Below are positions 1-6,445 of a DNA stretch of 10,837 bases, piece after piece; the stretch's first letter is position 1, and each line of letters starts with the position of its first letter. The translations under genes were made by a program, and so were the position numbers. The stretch lies in the NCBI GenBank assembly GCA_016800925.1, contig JABCPU010001237.1:1-10837 (forward strand), in the 5' to 3' direction. A model generated the notes under the pieces. That model was not told the origin of the DNA. It did no database searches and was given only the letters and a program-made list of their open reading frames with translations. The DNA is from Suillus spraguei (lineage: Eukaryota; Basidiomycota; Agaricomycetes; Boletales; Suillaceae).

Positions 1-13
1 AAGTTCCCACGCT

Positions 14-175
14 TACCGCAGTTTACCGCTCGTACTACCGCAGTTTTACCACTCGTACTACCGCAGTTTTACCGCTCGTACTACCGCAGTTTTACTGTTC
101 ATGCTACCGCTTGCCTACCGCATTCCCACGCTTACCGCTAGTTTTACCGCAAGTTTCCCACAGACCGGAGGTCAC
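14..175. repeat. 23-bp tandem repeat array rich in TACCGC
   Basis: CCGCAG recurs at 16, 38, 61 and 84, giving periods of 22, 23 and 23 bp. Each unit reads roughly as CCGCAGTTTTACCGC followed by TCGTACTA. From about 110 to 175 the pattern loosens, but TACCGC keeps returning (CTACCGCTT, CTACCGCAT, TTACCGCTA, TTACCGCAA). The array touches the window edge, so its full length is unknown. It has no coding sense and no spacer variation of the CRISPR kind. It is probably a minisatellite of the repeat-rich host region. Confidence 0.85.
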
Positions 176-373
176 CGCTAGCATCTCGCTACCTCCAACA
201 GCATTCTCACACTGCAGGTTAGGCATTATTGAACTATACTAACTTAGCATTCCCTTTAGGGTCGAACGTTCTTGCCTTTGCAAGTGAAGCAGACTAGGTA
301 GAGTGCAAGACTCGCATACTAGCTTAGGCCATGGTTTATCTACAGCCCAGGCTAGATTGTATCTTTACATCGA

Positions 374-667
374 CTACATTCAAAAGAGAATGAGGACTAC
401 TACTTAGGAAGGATTCCAAGTAGGATCAAGGGTTCAGTCGAAAAGTCACAACTCTAGGACGATCGGTAGAATAATGACTAAGGCTAAGGAGTGCTTAGAC
501 TTAGAGATGACTTAGGTTAGGGACCTAAGCGAAGGATATTCCAGGTAAAACCCAGTAAGATTAAAGTAAAGTGTACAAGTGTAATACAGTGTGCTTAAAT
601 AAGCCAATATGTGCGCATGGACCAAGAGAGACGTGAGAATGTAAGTACGTATCCAAAGGAGGAAGGC
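374..667 (-). mobile_element. Decayed minus-strand LTR fragment of the same family
   Basis: Read on the minus strand, this matches the R-U5 and promoter-proximal U3 part of the other LTRs. Recognisable blocks are the complement of the TATA-like box at 594-601, of ACTTTAATCTT at 557-567, the ACTGGGTTTTACCTGG block near 541-556, the CTTAGGTCC/CCTAAG region and AACCCTTGAT near 425-434. It is clearly more diverged than the plus-strand LTRs and contains small indels. The U3 5' part is missing: the match ends at 667, just before the LTR at 672. Element 1 therefore appears to have inserted into this older LTR. The upstream edge is approximate. Confidence 0.75.
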
Positions 668-717
668 TCACTGTTACAGTCGTACGTGCCCCTATTTATT
701 TTCCTTTCTATTCTTGT

Positions 718-883
718 ATATCACGTGATATGGAGCTTATTGCTCGGACACTTCCACTTCCATCAGACATCACATGACTATATGATTCAACCATACATCG
801 TCGACACGTCATATCATGTGATGTCATGATTCCCACAACTCTATTCTTGGACTCAGTCAGTTTAGCATACGTGTATGCTAAAC
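718..883. repeat. Inverted repeats in the long-type U3
   Basis: There are three perfect inverted repeats. ATATCACGTGATAT (718-731) is a 14-bp palindrome centred on the E-box CACGTG. GACATCACATGA (766-777) pairs with TCATGTGATGTC (814-825) across a 36-bp loop. GTTTAGCATAC (860-870) pairs with GTATGCTAAAC (873-883). The 4681-4936 copy keeps the second exactly (4775-4786 with 4823-4834), and the third with one mismatch (4870-4880 with 4883-4893); its E-box has become CATGTG. The short-type LTRs lack this whole segment. Roles as enhancer elements or as an RNA/DNA hairpin are inference. Confidence 0.8.
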
Positions 884-998
884 ACGTGCTTTCATCCCTT
901 ACTCATGCGTTTCAACACACTTGTACAATATATGCCTTCCTCATTAGGATACGCACTTATATTCCCACGGTTACCTGGTCTGTGCGCACATATGTACC

Positions 999-1043
999 TA
1001 TATAAACACAGTGTACTTGTAGTAGATTCTTTACTTTAATCTT
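999..1043 (+). promoter_or_regulatory. TATA box and predicted transcript start, LTR of element 1
   Basis: TATATAAA lies at 999-1006 and ACTTTAATCTT at 1033-1043, 34 bp from the start of the TATA box. The second block is the exact reverse complement of the primer-binding site at 1788-1798. In a Tf1-type self-primed element the first 11 bases of the RNA pair with that site, so 1033 is the predicted RNA 5' end and the start of R. The start site is inferred from spacing and complementarity only. Confidence 0.7.
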
Positions 1044-1191
1044 ACTGGGTTTTACCTGGAACATCCTTCGCTTAGGTCTCCAACCTAAGTCGTCTTGAAT
1101 CGTCTCTAAGACTAAGCACTCCTTAGCCTTAGTCTCTATTCTCGTAGAACCTCTTAGACTTGTCTTTGAGGCTGAACCCTTGATAGTACTC

Positions 1192-1203
1192 GGAACATGT
1201 TCC
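1192..1203. repeat. 12-bp palindrome in R-U5
   Basis: GGAACATGTTCC is a perfect palindrome here. The same place in the short-type LTRs reads GGAACGCGTTCC (1658-1669 and 5298-5309), also a perfect palindrome. The symmetry is kept although two bases differ. Both changes are CpG transitions, so chance deamination explains them without selection. Confidence 0.6.
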
Positions 1204-1289
1204 TTGTATGTACTTTCACCTTGTCCTCTTCTGGACATTGTAGAACTTCCCAGCAGACCGTCTGTGTCTTTTCACTGTCACTGGTGACA

Positions 1290-1773
1290 CCACCTGTTAC
1301 AATCGTACGTGCCCCTGTTCATTTTCTCTTTGTTTCCTTTACTTGTATATTACATAACGAACTCTGACTCATATGCTCAACGCATCTGTACTATAGTCGC
1401 CTTCCTTCTTTGGATACACACTTACATTCTCACAACTCTCTTGGTCCGTGCACACATAGTGACCTATTTAAGCACATTGTATTACACTTGTATACTTTAC
1501 TTTAATCTTACTGGGTTTTACCTGGAACATCCTTCGCTTAGGCCTCCAACCTAAGTCGTCTTGAATCGTCTCTAAGTCTAAGCACTCCTTAGCCTTAGTC
1601 TCTATTCTCGTAGAACCTCTTAGACTTGTCTTTGAGGCTGAACCCTTGATCGTACTCGGAACGCGTTCCTTGTACTTTCACCTTGTCCTTTTCTGGACAT
1701 TGTAGAACTTCCCAGCAGACTGTCTGTGTCTTTTCATTGTCGCTGGTGACGCCACCCCAGTCGTAACACCACC
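1290..1773 (+). mobile_element. Solo LTR (short type) nested in the element 1 LTR, with TSD
   Basis: A complete 474-bp LTR runs from TGTTAC at 1295 to GTAACA at 1768. It is bracketed by the 5-bp direct repeat CCACC (1290-1294 and 1769-1773). Removing the LTR and one CCACC restores a continuous end of the host LTR, matching the intact end of the short LTR at 5387-5409. No internal sequence remains, so this is a solo LTR, usually formed by recombination between the two LTRs of a full element. It closely resembles the LTR at 4937-5409, with one base missing near its 3' end (CCAGTCG where the other has CCAGTTCG). Confidence 0.93.
1465..1509 (+). promoter_or_regulatory. TATA-like box and predicted start in the solo LTR
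   Basis: TATTTAAG at 1465-1472 is followed, 34 bp from its first base, by ACTTTAATCTT at 1499-1509. The spacing is identical in the other two complete LTRs and in the old minus-strand LTR. In this solo copy the block has no adjacent primer-binding site of its own; the nearest is that of element 1, at 1788-1798. Confidence 0.6.
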
Positions 1774-1786
1774 CCAGTTCGTAACA

Positions 1787-1913
1787 AAAGATTAAAGTCC
1801 ACCTGATCGTCGATTACCCAGTCTTCGACCCTGAACCCTGATAAGCCCTAATGGACAGCAAAACAGCGCGTGTAGGCACCGAGAAAGTATAACTCACCAG
1901 ACGAATCGCCACT
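1787..1913 (+). other. Untranslated leader of element 1 (with short upstream ORF)
   Basis: This 127-nt leader contains the primer-binding site. It is 72 nt shorter than the element 2 leader, because the hairpin-bearing stretch near 5470-5543 is absent. An upstream ORF runs from ATG at 1851 to TAA at 1890-1892. Its last codons read DSKTARVGTEKV and match the end of the upstream ORF in element 2. The conserved block GGACAGCAAAACAGCGCG and the bases after it (1853-1880) could be a packaging or dimerisation signal; that is inference. Confidence 0.6.
1788..1798 (+). promoter_or_regulatory. Self-priming primer-binding site of element 1
   Basis: AAGATTAAAGT begins two bases after the last base of the LTR (1786), leaving one unpaired A at 1787. 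Its reverse complement, ACTTTAATCTT, occurs at 1033-1043 in this element's own LTR. The first 50 bases after the LTR have no TGG-type tRNA complement. The match length (11 nt) equals that known for Tf1 of fission yeast, whose RNA 5' end primes its own minus strand. Confidence 0.8.
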
Positions 1914-2675
1914 ATGACGACCACCAAAGAATTTGAATACAAAATCGGTCTCCCAACCGGTTTTGATGGAGATCGTGACAACTCTCGTGAATTTATCCAA
2001 TCATGCAATCTATGCTTCGACATCAATGAAAAGCTTTACACCACTGACAAGCAGAAGATCATTTTCATAACATCCTTCATGACTGAGAAAAATGCCAAAT
2101 CATGGAAAGAGCAATTCCTTGACCATGCTCAGTCAACCGACACCTCTGGACAAAAAGTTGGTTATGGAACACTGCAGGATTTTATGAAAAGCTTCAAAGA
2201 AGCCTACATCACTGACTTTGAGGCACTTGCAGCCAAGGCCCATATCACCGACGATGCAACAAAGATCCAATTCTTCCAAGATGGCCTAAACTTGGGTATC
2301 CTTACCAAGCTTTTCGCACCAGGAGATGTCTCAGAAGTATTCCGCGAGGTTGTATTGCAATGCGTTTCCATTGACAACTCCCACCATCGTCTTCAAGCAA
2401 TACGAACACGTCATGCTCCACAACAGAAGAAGAAGAACTATGGAAATGCGCAATACATACCTAATCGTGACCCCAACGCAATGGTCATAGATCGAATTTC
2501 TGATATGGAGAGATCCGAATGCATGAAGAAGGGACAATGCTTCGGATGCAAGAAAACAGGACACCATATTCATAACTGTCCTGACAGAAAGAAGAAAACC
2601 CCGCTCCAACAAGCCGAAGTCAAAGAAGAAGAAGAAGGCAAACAAACTGTGAGGCGGATTGTCGAGGATTTTTGA
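1914..2675 (+). CDS. gag: Gag of element 1 (internal deletion)
   Basis: This 253-residue Gag would form the cytoplasmic virus-like particle and bind element RNA. The N-terminal two thirds is a retrotransposon Gag capsid-like domain. Near the C-terminus is one CCHC zinc knuckle, C209-x2-C212-x4-H217-x4-C222, followed by a lysine-rich stretch. It aligns along its whole length with Gag at 5609-6445 but lacks 26 residues (78 bp, in frame) after SFKEA at about residue 100, a likely capsid helix region. The start ATG at 1914 matches that of the other copy (MTTTKEFEYK against MSTKEFEYK). The stop TGA overlaps the pol frame, which lies in -1. The frame is fully open, but the deletion probably harms assembly. 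Confidence 0.88.
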   Translation: MTTTKEFEYKIGLPTGFDGDRDNSREFIQSCNLCFDINEKLYTTDKQKIIFITSFMTEKNAKSWKEQFLDHAQSTDTSGQKVGYGTLQDFMKSFKEAYITDFEALAAKAHITDDATKIQFFQDGLNLGILTKLFAPGDVSEVFREVVLQCVSIDNSHHRLQAIRTRHAPQQKKKNYGNAQYIPNRDPNAMVIDRISDMERSECMKKGQCFGCKKTGHHIHNCPDRKKKTPLQQAEVKEEEEGKQTVRRIVEDF

Positions 2676-4680
2676 ATTGGAGAAACAAAGATTTAATGTA
2701 TGTTTCTCCCAATGTATTACTAAGACTTGTACGTGCTGTAGGTGAAAGAAAAGAACTCCATGTCCCTATCACCCTTCATTCATGTACTCGCTTGAAATCC
2801 GTCGACACCACCGCTGTTATCAATTTGGGTACAGCAGGAATGTTTATTTCCGAGGAGTTTGTGAAACTCCATCAAATCACACAACGAAAACTCAAAACAC
2901 CATTTCGAGTTACTACGGCAGATGGAACTCTTATTAAAGGAGGACTGATCACACACTACTGTCTCCTAGTGGTCAAAATTGATGAACGAACCATGTATGG
3001 AAAGTTCAATATCACTAAACTCGGAAGAAGAGATCAAATCCTTCTGGGGATTCCATGGTTATGCTCAATGAACCCAAGTATAGATTGGGCCGCTGAAACA
3101 CTAGTCCTTCCTCGAACAATGAAATCGGACGAAATTGAAATTGACGTCGATACCGATCGGAAGAAGAATGGGTTGCCCTCGACCTTCCATTGCCATCCTA
3201 GGAAATGGCAACACTCGCAGCTTCCGAGATCTCTCACGATCCCTCCTATTCCTAAAGATCCTGAACCAGAAGTACGAATGCCGTGTACTATAGACCCTAC
3301 TCCCTGTGTACAACTGCCACGAGCAGTATCACCGATTCCCCACTCAGAGAAATGCAAGAACAAATCTGAACCCAAATATCGGACCGGACAACAGCCTATT
3401 GAACAGCGGCCAATAGAAGAACAAAAGTATGGGAAAAGAAAAGCGGAAGAAGAAATCCCTGGAAGAGATACAAACGTACTGAAACTATCCAAGTTCTATG
3501 TTCCTCCGAAAACTCTTCAAGATACTCCTTCAGCTTCAATTGAAGAAATCTTCGATGAAGAAGAACCTGTGCCCTCGTTGATCCCAACAGAGGATGATGA
3601 CCAATTCAACACTATGCAAGATGTCTGGCACACGCCAGAAGTGCGAGAAGTTTCCTCTTACGAGCTTGGAGATGGAGAATTCCTTGTGGAATATGACACT
3701 GATGGAATTAGCATGAGAATCATCGAAGAAATATCCATGGATACACCCCTCACATGTGATGGAACTTCCCGACTCGAACAACTCCCCAACTACTCCACAA
3801 TCTCCGTTCCTCCTCCAAAATACAGTAACAAAGCTCAGGAATTCGCCACGGATGAGAAGGAAAAGAAAAAGAAATATTTCGAAGAATTGGTCCTGGACTA
3901 TTTGCATGACTTCGCAGATGTCTTTGCTAAAAACGGATTAAACAAACTACCTCCTGAACGCCCTGGTATTGACCATCGGATTGATACTAAACCCAGTTTT
4001 ATTCCTTGCACGTCTAAGGTTTACCCACTATCGGAACAAGAACGCGCTGCCGTCAAAACATTTATTGATGAAAACGTTGCAAAAGGTTTCATTTCAGAAT
4101 CGAAGTCACCTCAAGCTAGTGGCTTCTTCTTTGTGGGAAAGAAGAGTGGAGAATTACGTCCCTGTCAAGATTATTGCTACATCAATGATTGGACAGTCAA
4201 GAACGCTTATCAGCTCCCACTCCCTATTTCCCTGGTCGCACGCCTACACAATGCACAGTTCTTTATGAAAATGGATATCCGGTCCGGTTATAATAACATT
4301 TGCATCCACCCCGATGATCGCTGGAAAGCTGCTTTTACCACAGAATTCAGCCTCTTTGAACCAAACATCATGTTCTTTGGCCTTTGCAATTCCCCAGCAA
4401 CCTCCCAAGCATACATGAATCGCACCTTCCAGCAGGAAATCAACGAAGGATGGATGGTTATCTACATGGATGATATCCTGATTTTCTCTATGACTATGGC
4501 AGAACACCGTGAACAGACAAGACAGGTTTTGATGAAGATACGAAAAGAGCATCTATTCTTGAAAGCAGAGAAATGCACCTTTGATGCAGAAGAAGTGGAA
4601 TACCTCGGAATGATAATCTGCCCTGGACAAGTTGCTATGGATACTGCTAAGACCAAGGGAATTGCCGAATGGCCAGTTCC
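2672..4680 (+). pseudogene. pol: Pol of element 1: dead protease plus RT, truncated
   Basis: The frame is open from 2672, in -1 relative to gag, for 669 codons. It then runs 35 codons into LTR sequence, to a stop ending at 4786. Domains: a retropepsin-like protease (about residues 40-140, flap-side motif LLGIPWL), a long acidic/proline-rich linker, and an RT domain (about residues 450-669) with first Asp D535 in KMDIRSGYNNI and catalytic Y598-M-D-D601. The protease active site is lost: residue 51 is Asn, in INLGTAG, where element 2 has Asp, in IDSGAAG. RNase H, integrase and chromodomain are absent because the coding sequence stops at 4680 against an LTR end. No ATG lies at the junction; the first in-frame one is residue 9 (2696). 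A functional Pol is very unlikely. Confidence 0.88.
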
Positions 4681-4936
4681 TGTTACAGTCGTACATGCCC
4701 CTATTCATTTTCCTTTCTATTCTTGTATATCATGTGATATGGAGCTTATTGCTCAGACACTTCCACTTCCATCAGACATCACATGACTATATGATTCAAC
4801 TATACGTCGTTGACACATCATATCATGTGATGTCATGAACTGCCATGACTCTATTCTCGGACTTAGCCGGTTTAGCATACGTGTACGCTAAACACACGCT
4901 TTCATCCCTTACTCATGCATTTCAACACGCTTGTAC
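4681..4936 (+). repeat. 5' portion of a long-type LTR, cut by element 2
   Basis: It starts exactly at TGTTAC and is about 90 percent identical to 672-927, differing mostly by transitions. It stops after CTTGTAC (4930-4936), where the next LTR begins. In the intact long LTR the sequence continues at that point as AATATATGCC. The TATA box, R and U5 are therefore missing from this side and should lie beyond the right end of element 2. It may be the LTR of a separate element inserted in the element 1 pol (expected TSD GTTCC, 4676-4680). Alternatively, it is the 3' LTR of element 1 after an internal deletion. Confidence 0.85.
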
Positions 4937-5409
4937 TGTTACAATCGTACGTGCCCCTATTCATTTTTCACTCATTTACCTTGTATATTACGTAACGTGA
5001 CTCTGACTCATATGCTCGACGCATCTGTACTATAGTTGCCTTCCTTCTTTGGATACGCACTTACATTCTCACGTCTCTCTTGGTCCGTGCACACATAGTG
5101 ACCTATTTAAGCACATTGTATTACGCTTGTATACTTTACTTTAATCTTACTGGGTTTTACCTGGAATCTCCTTCGCTTAGGCCTCCAACCTAAGTCGTCT
5201 TGAATCGTCTCTAAGTCTAAGCACTCCTTAGTCTTAGTCTCTATTCTCGCGAATACCTCTTTGACTTGTCATTGAGGCTGAACCCTTGATCGTACTCGGA
5301 ACGCGTTCCTTGTACTTTCACCTTGTCCTCTTTTGGGCATTGTAAGAATTCCCAGCAGACCGTCTGTGTCTTTTCACTGTCGCTGGTGACGCCACCCCAG
5401 TTCGTAACA
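4937..5409 (+). repeat. 5' LTR of element 2 (short type)
   Basis: This is a complete 473-bp LTR with ends TGTTAC (4937) and GTAACA (5409). It lacks the roughly 163-bp U3 segment of the long type and is a near match to the solo LTR at 1295-1768. TATTTAAG lies at 5104-5111 and the palindrome GGAACGCGTTCC at 5298-5309. It is directly followed by the primer-binding site, so it is the 5' LTR of the element to its right. The five bases to its left, TGTAC (4932-4936), are the predicted left target duplication. Confidence 0.92.
5104..5148 (+). promoter_or_regulatory. TATA-like box and predicted transcript start of element 2
   Basis: TATTTAAG at 5104-5111 and ACTTTAATCTT at 5138-5148 keep the same 34-bp spacing as in the other LTRs. 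The second block is the perfect reverse complement of 5411-5421, so 5138 is the predicted RNA 5' end and the start of R. This is inferred from complementarity and TATA spacing. Confidence 0.7.
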
Positions 5410-5608
5410 AAAGATTAAAGTCTATTTTGATCGTCGACTATCCAGTCTTCGACCCTGAACCCTGATCGCTTAAGATCAGCAGACTAGCGTATGCATACGC
5501 TGAGCAGATTGTCAAGAGAAGCCCTCCGACAAAAGAAAGCACTGACGGACAGCAAGACAGCGCGTGTAGGCACCAAGAAAGTATAACTCATCAGAAGAAT
5601 CATCAACC
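5410..5608 (+). other. Leader of element 2 with hairpins and upstream ORF
   Basis: This 199-nt leader holds the primer-binding site, then CTGATC/GATCAG (5462-5467 with 5474-5479) around a 6-base loop, then the perfect 16-bp palindrome AGCGTATGCATACGCT (5486-5501). An upstream ORF of 31 codons starts inside the palindrome (ATG 5491) and ends TAA at 5584-5586, 22 nt before the gag ATG. Its C-terminal 12 residues match the upstream ORF of element 1 except one. The hairpins are candidates for packaging or dimerisation signals, and the upstream ORF could damp gag translation; both are inference. Confidence 0.6.
5411..5421 (+). promoter_or_regulatory. Self-priming primer-binding site of element 2
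   Basis: AAGATTAAAGT follows the LTR end (5409) after one spare A. It pairs over all 11 bases with ACTTTAATCTT at 5138-5148. It is identical to the site of element 1, although the neighbouring leader bases have diverged (AGTCCACC against AGTCTATT). Confidence 0.82.
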
Positions 5609-6445
5609 ATGTCGACCAAAGAATTCGAATACAAGATCGGTCAACCAATTGGTTTTGATGGAGATCGTGATAACTCTCGCGAGTTTATCCAGTCGTGCAA
5701 TTTGCACTTTGACATCAATGAAAAGCTTTACACCACCGACAAACAGAAGATCATCTACATAACATCCTTTATGACCGAAAGGAACGCCAAATCTTGGAAA
5801 GAACAGTTCCTAGAACACGCCCAATCAACCGACACTTCTGGACAAAAAGTTGGTTATGGGACGATGGCAGATTTTATGAAGAGCTTCAAGGAAGCATTCG
5901 AACCAGTGGATACCAAAGGAACCACGCTCACAAGGCTCAGGGATCTCAAACAAGGAACTGGAGATCTCCACACCTACGTCGCTGACTTTGAGGCACTTGC
6001 AGCCAAGGCTCAGATCACCGATAATGCAACGAAGATCCAGTTCTTCCAAGATGGCCTTAATTGGGGTATCCTCATAAAGCTTTTCGCAACAGGAGATGTC
6101 TCCGAAATATTCAGAGAAGTTGTGTTGCAATGCGTTGCTATCGACAATGCCCATCATAGGCTTCAAGCCATGAGGACATGTCATGCTCCACAACAGAAGA
6201 AGAAAAACTACGGGAATGCACGGTATATTCCAAACCGTGATTCCAACGCAATGGTCGTAGATCGAATCTCCGATATGGAGAGTTCCAAATGTATGAAGAA
6301 AGGACAATGCTTCGGATGCAGGAAGACAGGACACCGCATCCATAATTGTCCTGACAGAAAGAAGAAGACCCCACTCCGACAAACTGAAGTCAAAGGAGAA
6401 GAAGAGGATGAAGAAACAGTCAGACGGATTGTCCAGGATTTTTAA
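5609..6445 (+). CDS. gag: Gag of element 2
   Basis: This 278-residue Gag structural protein has a capsid-like region over about residues 1-200 and a single CCHC zinc knuckle, C234-x2-C237-x4-H242-x4-C247, for RNA binding. A basic KKK stretch and an acidic tail follow. It contains the 26 residues (near 98-125, including LRDLKQGTGDLHTYV) missing from the Gag of element 1, so this is the more complete form. The start at 5609 is the first ATG that gives the conserved N-terminus (STKEFEYKIG). The stop TAA (6443-6445) overlaps the pol ATG as TAATG, in the -1 frame. No premature stop or frameshift is visible. Confidence 0.92.
   Translation: MSTKEFEYKIGQPIGFDGDRDNSREFIQSCNLHFDINEKLYTTDKQKIIYITSFMTERNAKSWKEQFLEHAQSTDTSGQKVGYGTMADFMKSFKEAFEPVDTKGTTLTRLRDLKQGTGDLHTYVADFEALAAKAQITDNATKIQFFQDGLNWGILIKLFATGDVSEIFREVVLQCVAIDNAHHRLQAMRTCHAPQQKKKNYGNARYIPNRDSNAMVVDRISDMESSKCMKKGQCFGCRKTGHRIHNCPDRKKKTPLRQTEVKGEEEDEETVRRIVQDF

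Larger units (their letters stand above)
672..1786 (+). repeat. 5' LTR of element 1 (long type, interrupted)
   Basis: This LTR starts TGTTAC at 672 and ends GTAACA at 1781-1786, a 6-bp perfect terminal inverted repeat. It is split into 672-1294 and 1774-1786 by a solo LTR; joined, its length is 636 bp. It has a TATA box (TATATAAA, 999-1006) and a predicted transcription start at 1033. U3 carries about 163 bp more than the short-type LTRs, and this extra part holds several inverted repeats. The five bases before it, CTCAC at 667-671, are the expected left target duplication. The U3 stretch near 672-830 can be read as a 72-codon ORF, but this is LTR sequence and not a gene. Confidence 0.9.
672..4680 (+). 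mobile_element. Element 1: truncated Ty3/Gypsy retrotransposon
   Basis: Order: interrupted 5' LTR, self-priming site, leader, gag, pol (PR-RT). The coding order protease before RT, the gypsy-type RT motifs and the close relation to element 2 place it in Ty3/Gypsy. Its right part is either displaced downstream by a later insertion at 4681 or deleted. The internal region is similar to element 2 throughout, but the two use different LTR types (long here, short there). Confidence 0.88.

Noticed and set aside
14..110. Short direct repeats resembling a CRISPR array
   Set aside because: The units are contiguous with no unique spacers, and the context is fungal; it is a simple tandem repeat.
176..373. 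Possible further LTR or gene sequence
   Set aside because: No convincing match to the LTRs and no coding frame of note; left unassigned.
611..829. 72-residue plus-strand ORF (and its twin at 4632-4838)
   Set aside because: Both read through LTR U3 sequence; similarity between the two copies reflects the shared LTR and not a protein.
1192..1203. Compensatory change keeping the GGAAC-centre-GTTCC palindrome
   Set aside because: Both differences are CpG transitions in one palindromic ACGCGT, so deamination of each strand explains the symmetry.
957..1554. ORFs at 957-1238 (minus) and 1309-1554 (plus)
   Set aside because: They lie inside LTRs and have no protein-like motif.
1787..1850. tRNA-type primer-binding site
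   Set aside because: No TGG-led tRNA 3'-end complement follows either 5' LTR; the self-complementary 11-mer explains priming better.
3034..4656. Several minus-strand and alternative-frame ORFs of 60-150 codons over pol
   Set aside because: They are shadows of the pol frame; equivalents recur opposite element 2 pol, as expected from homologous sequence.
5825..6382. 185-codon minus-strand ORF opposite gag
   Set aside because: It is antisense to a well supported Gag with a zinc knuckle; the element 1 equivalent is shorter and shifted, and no domain is seen.
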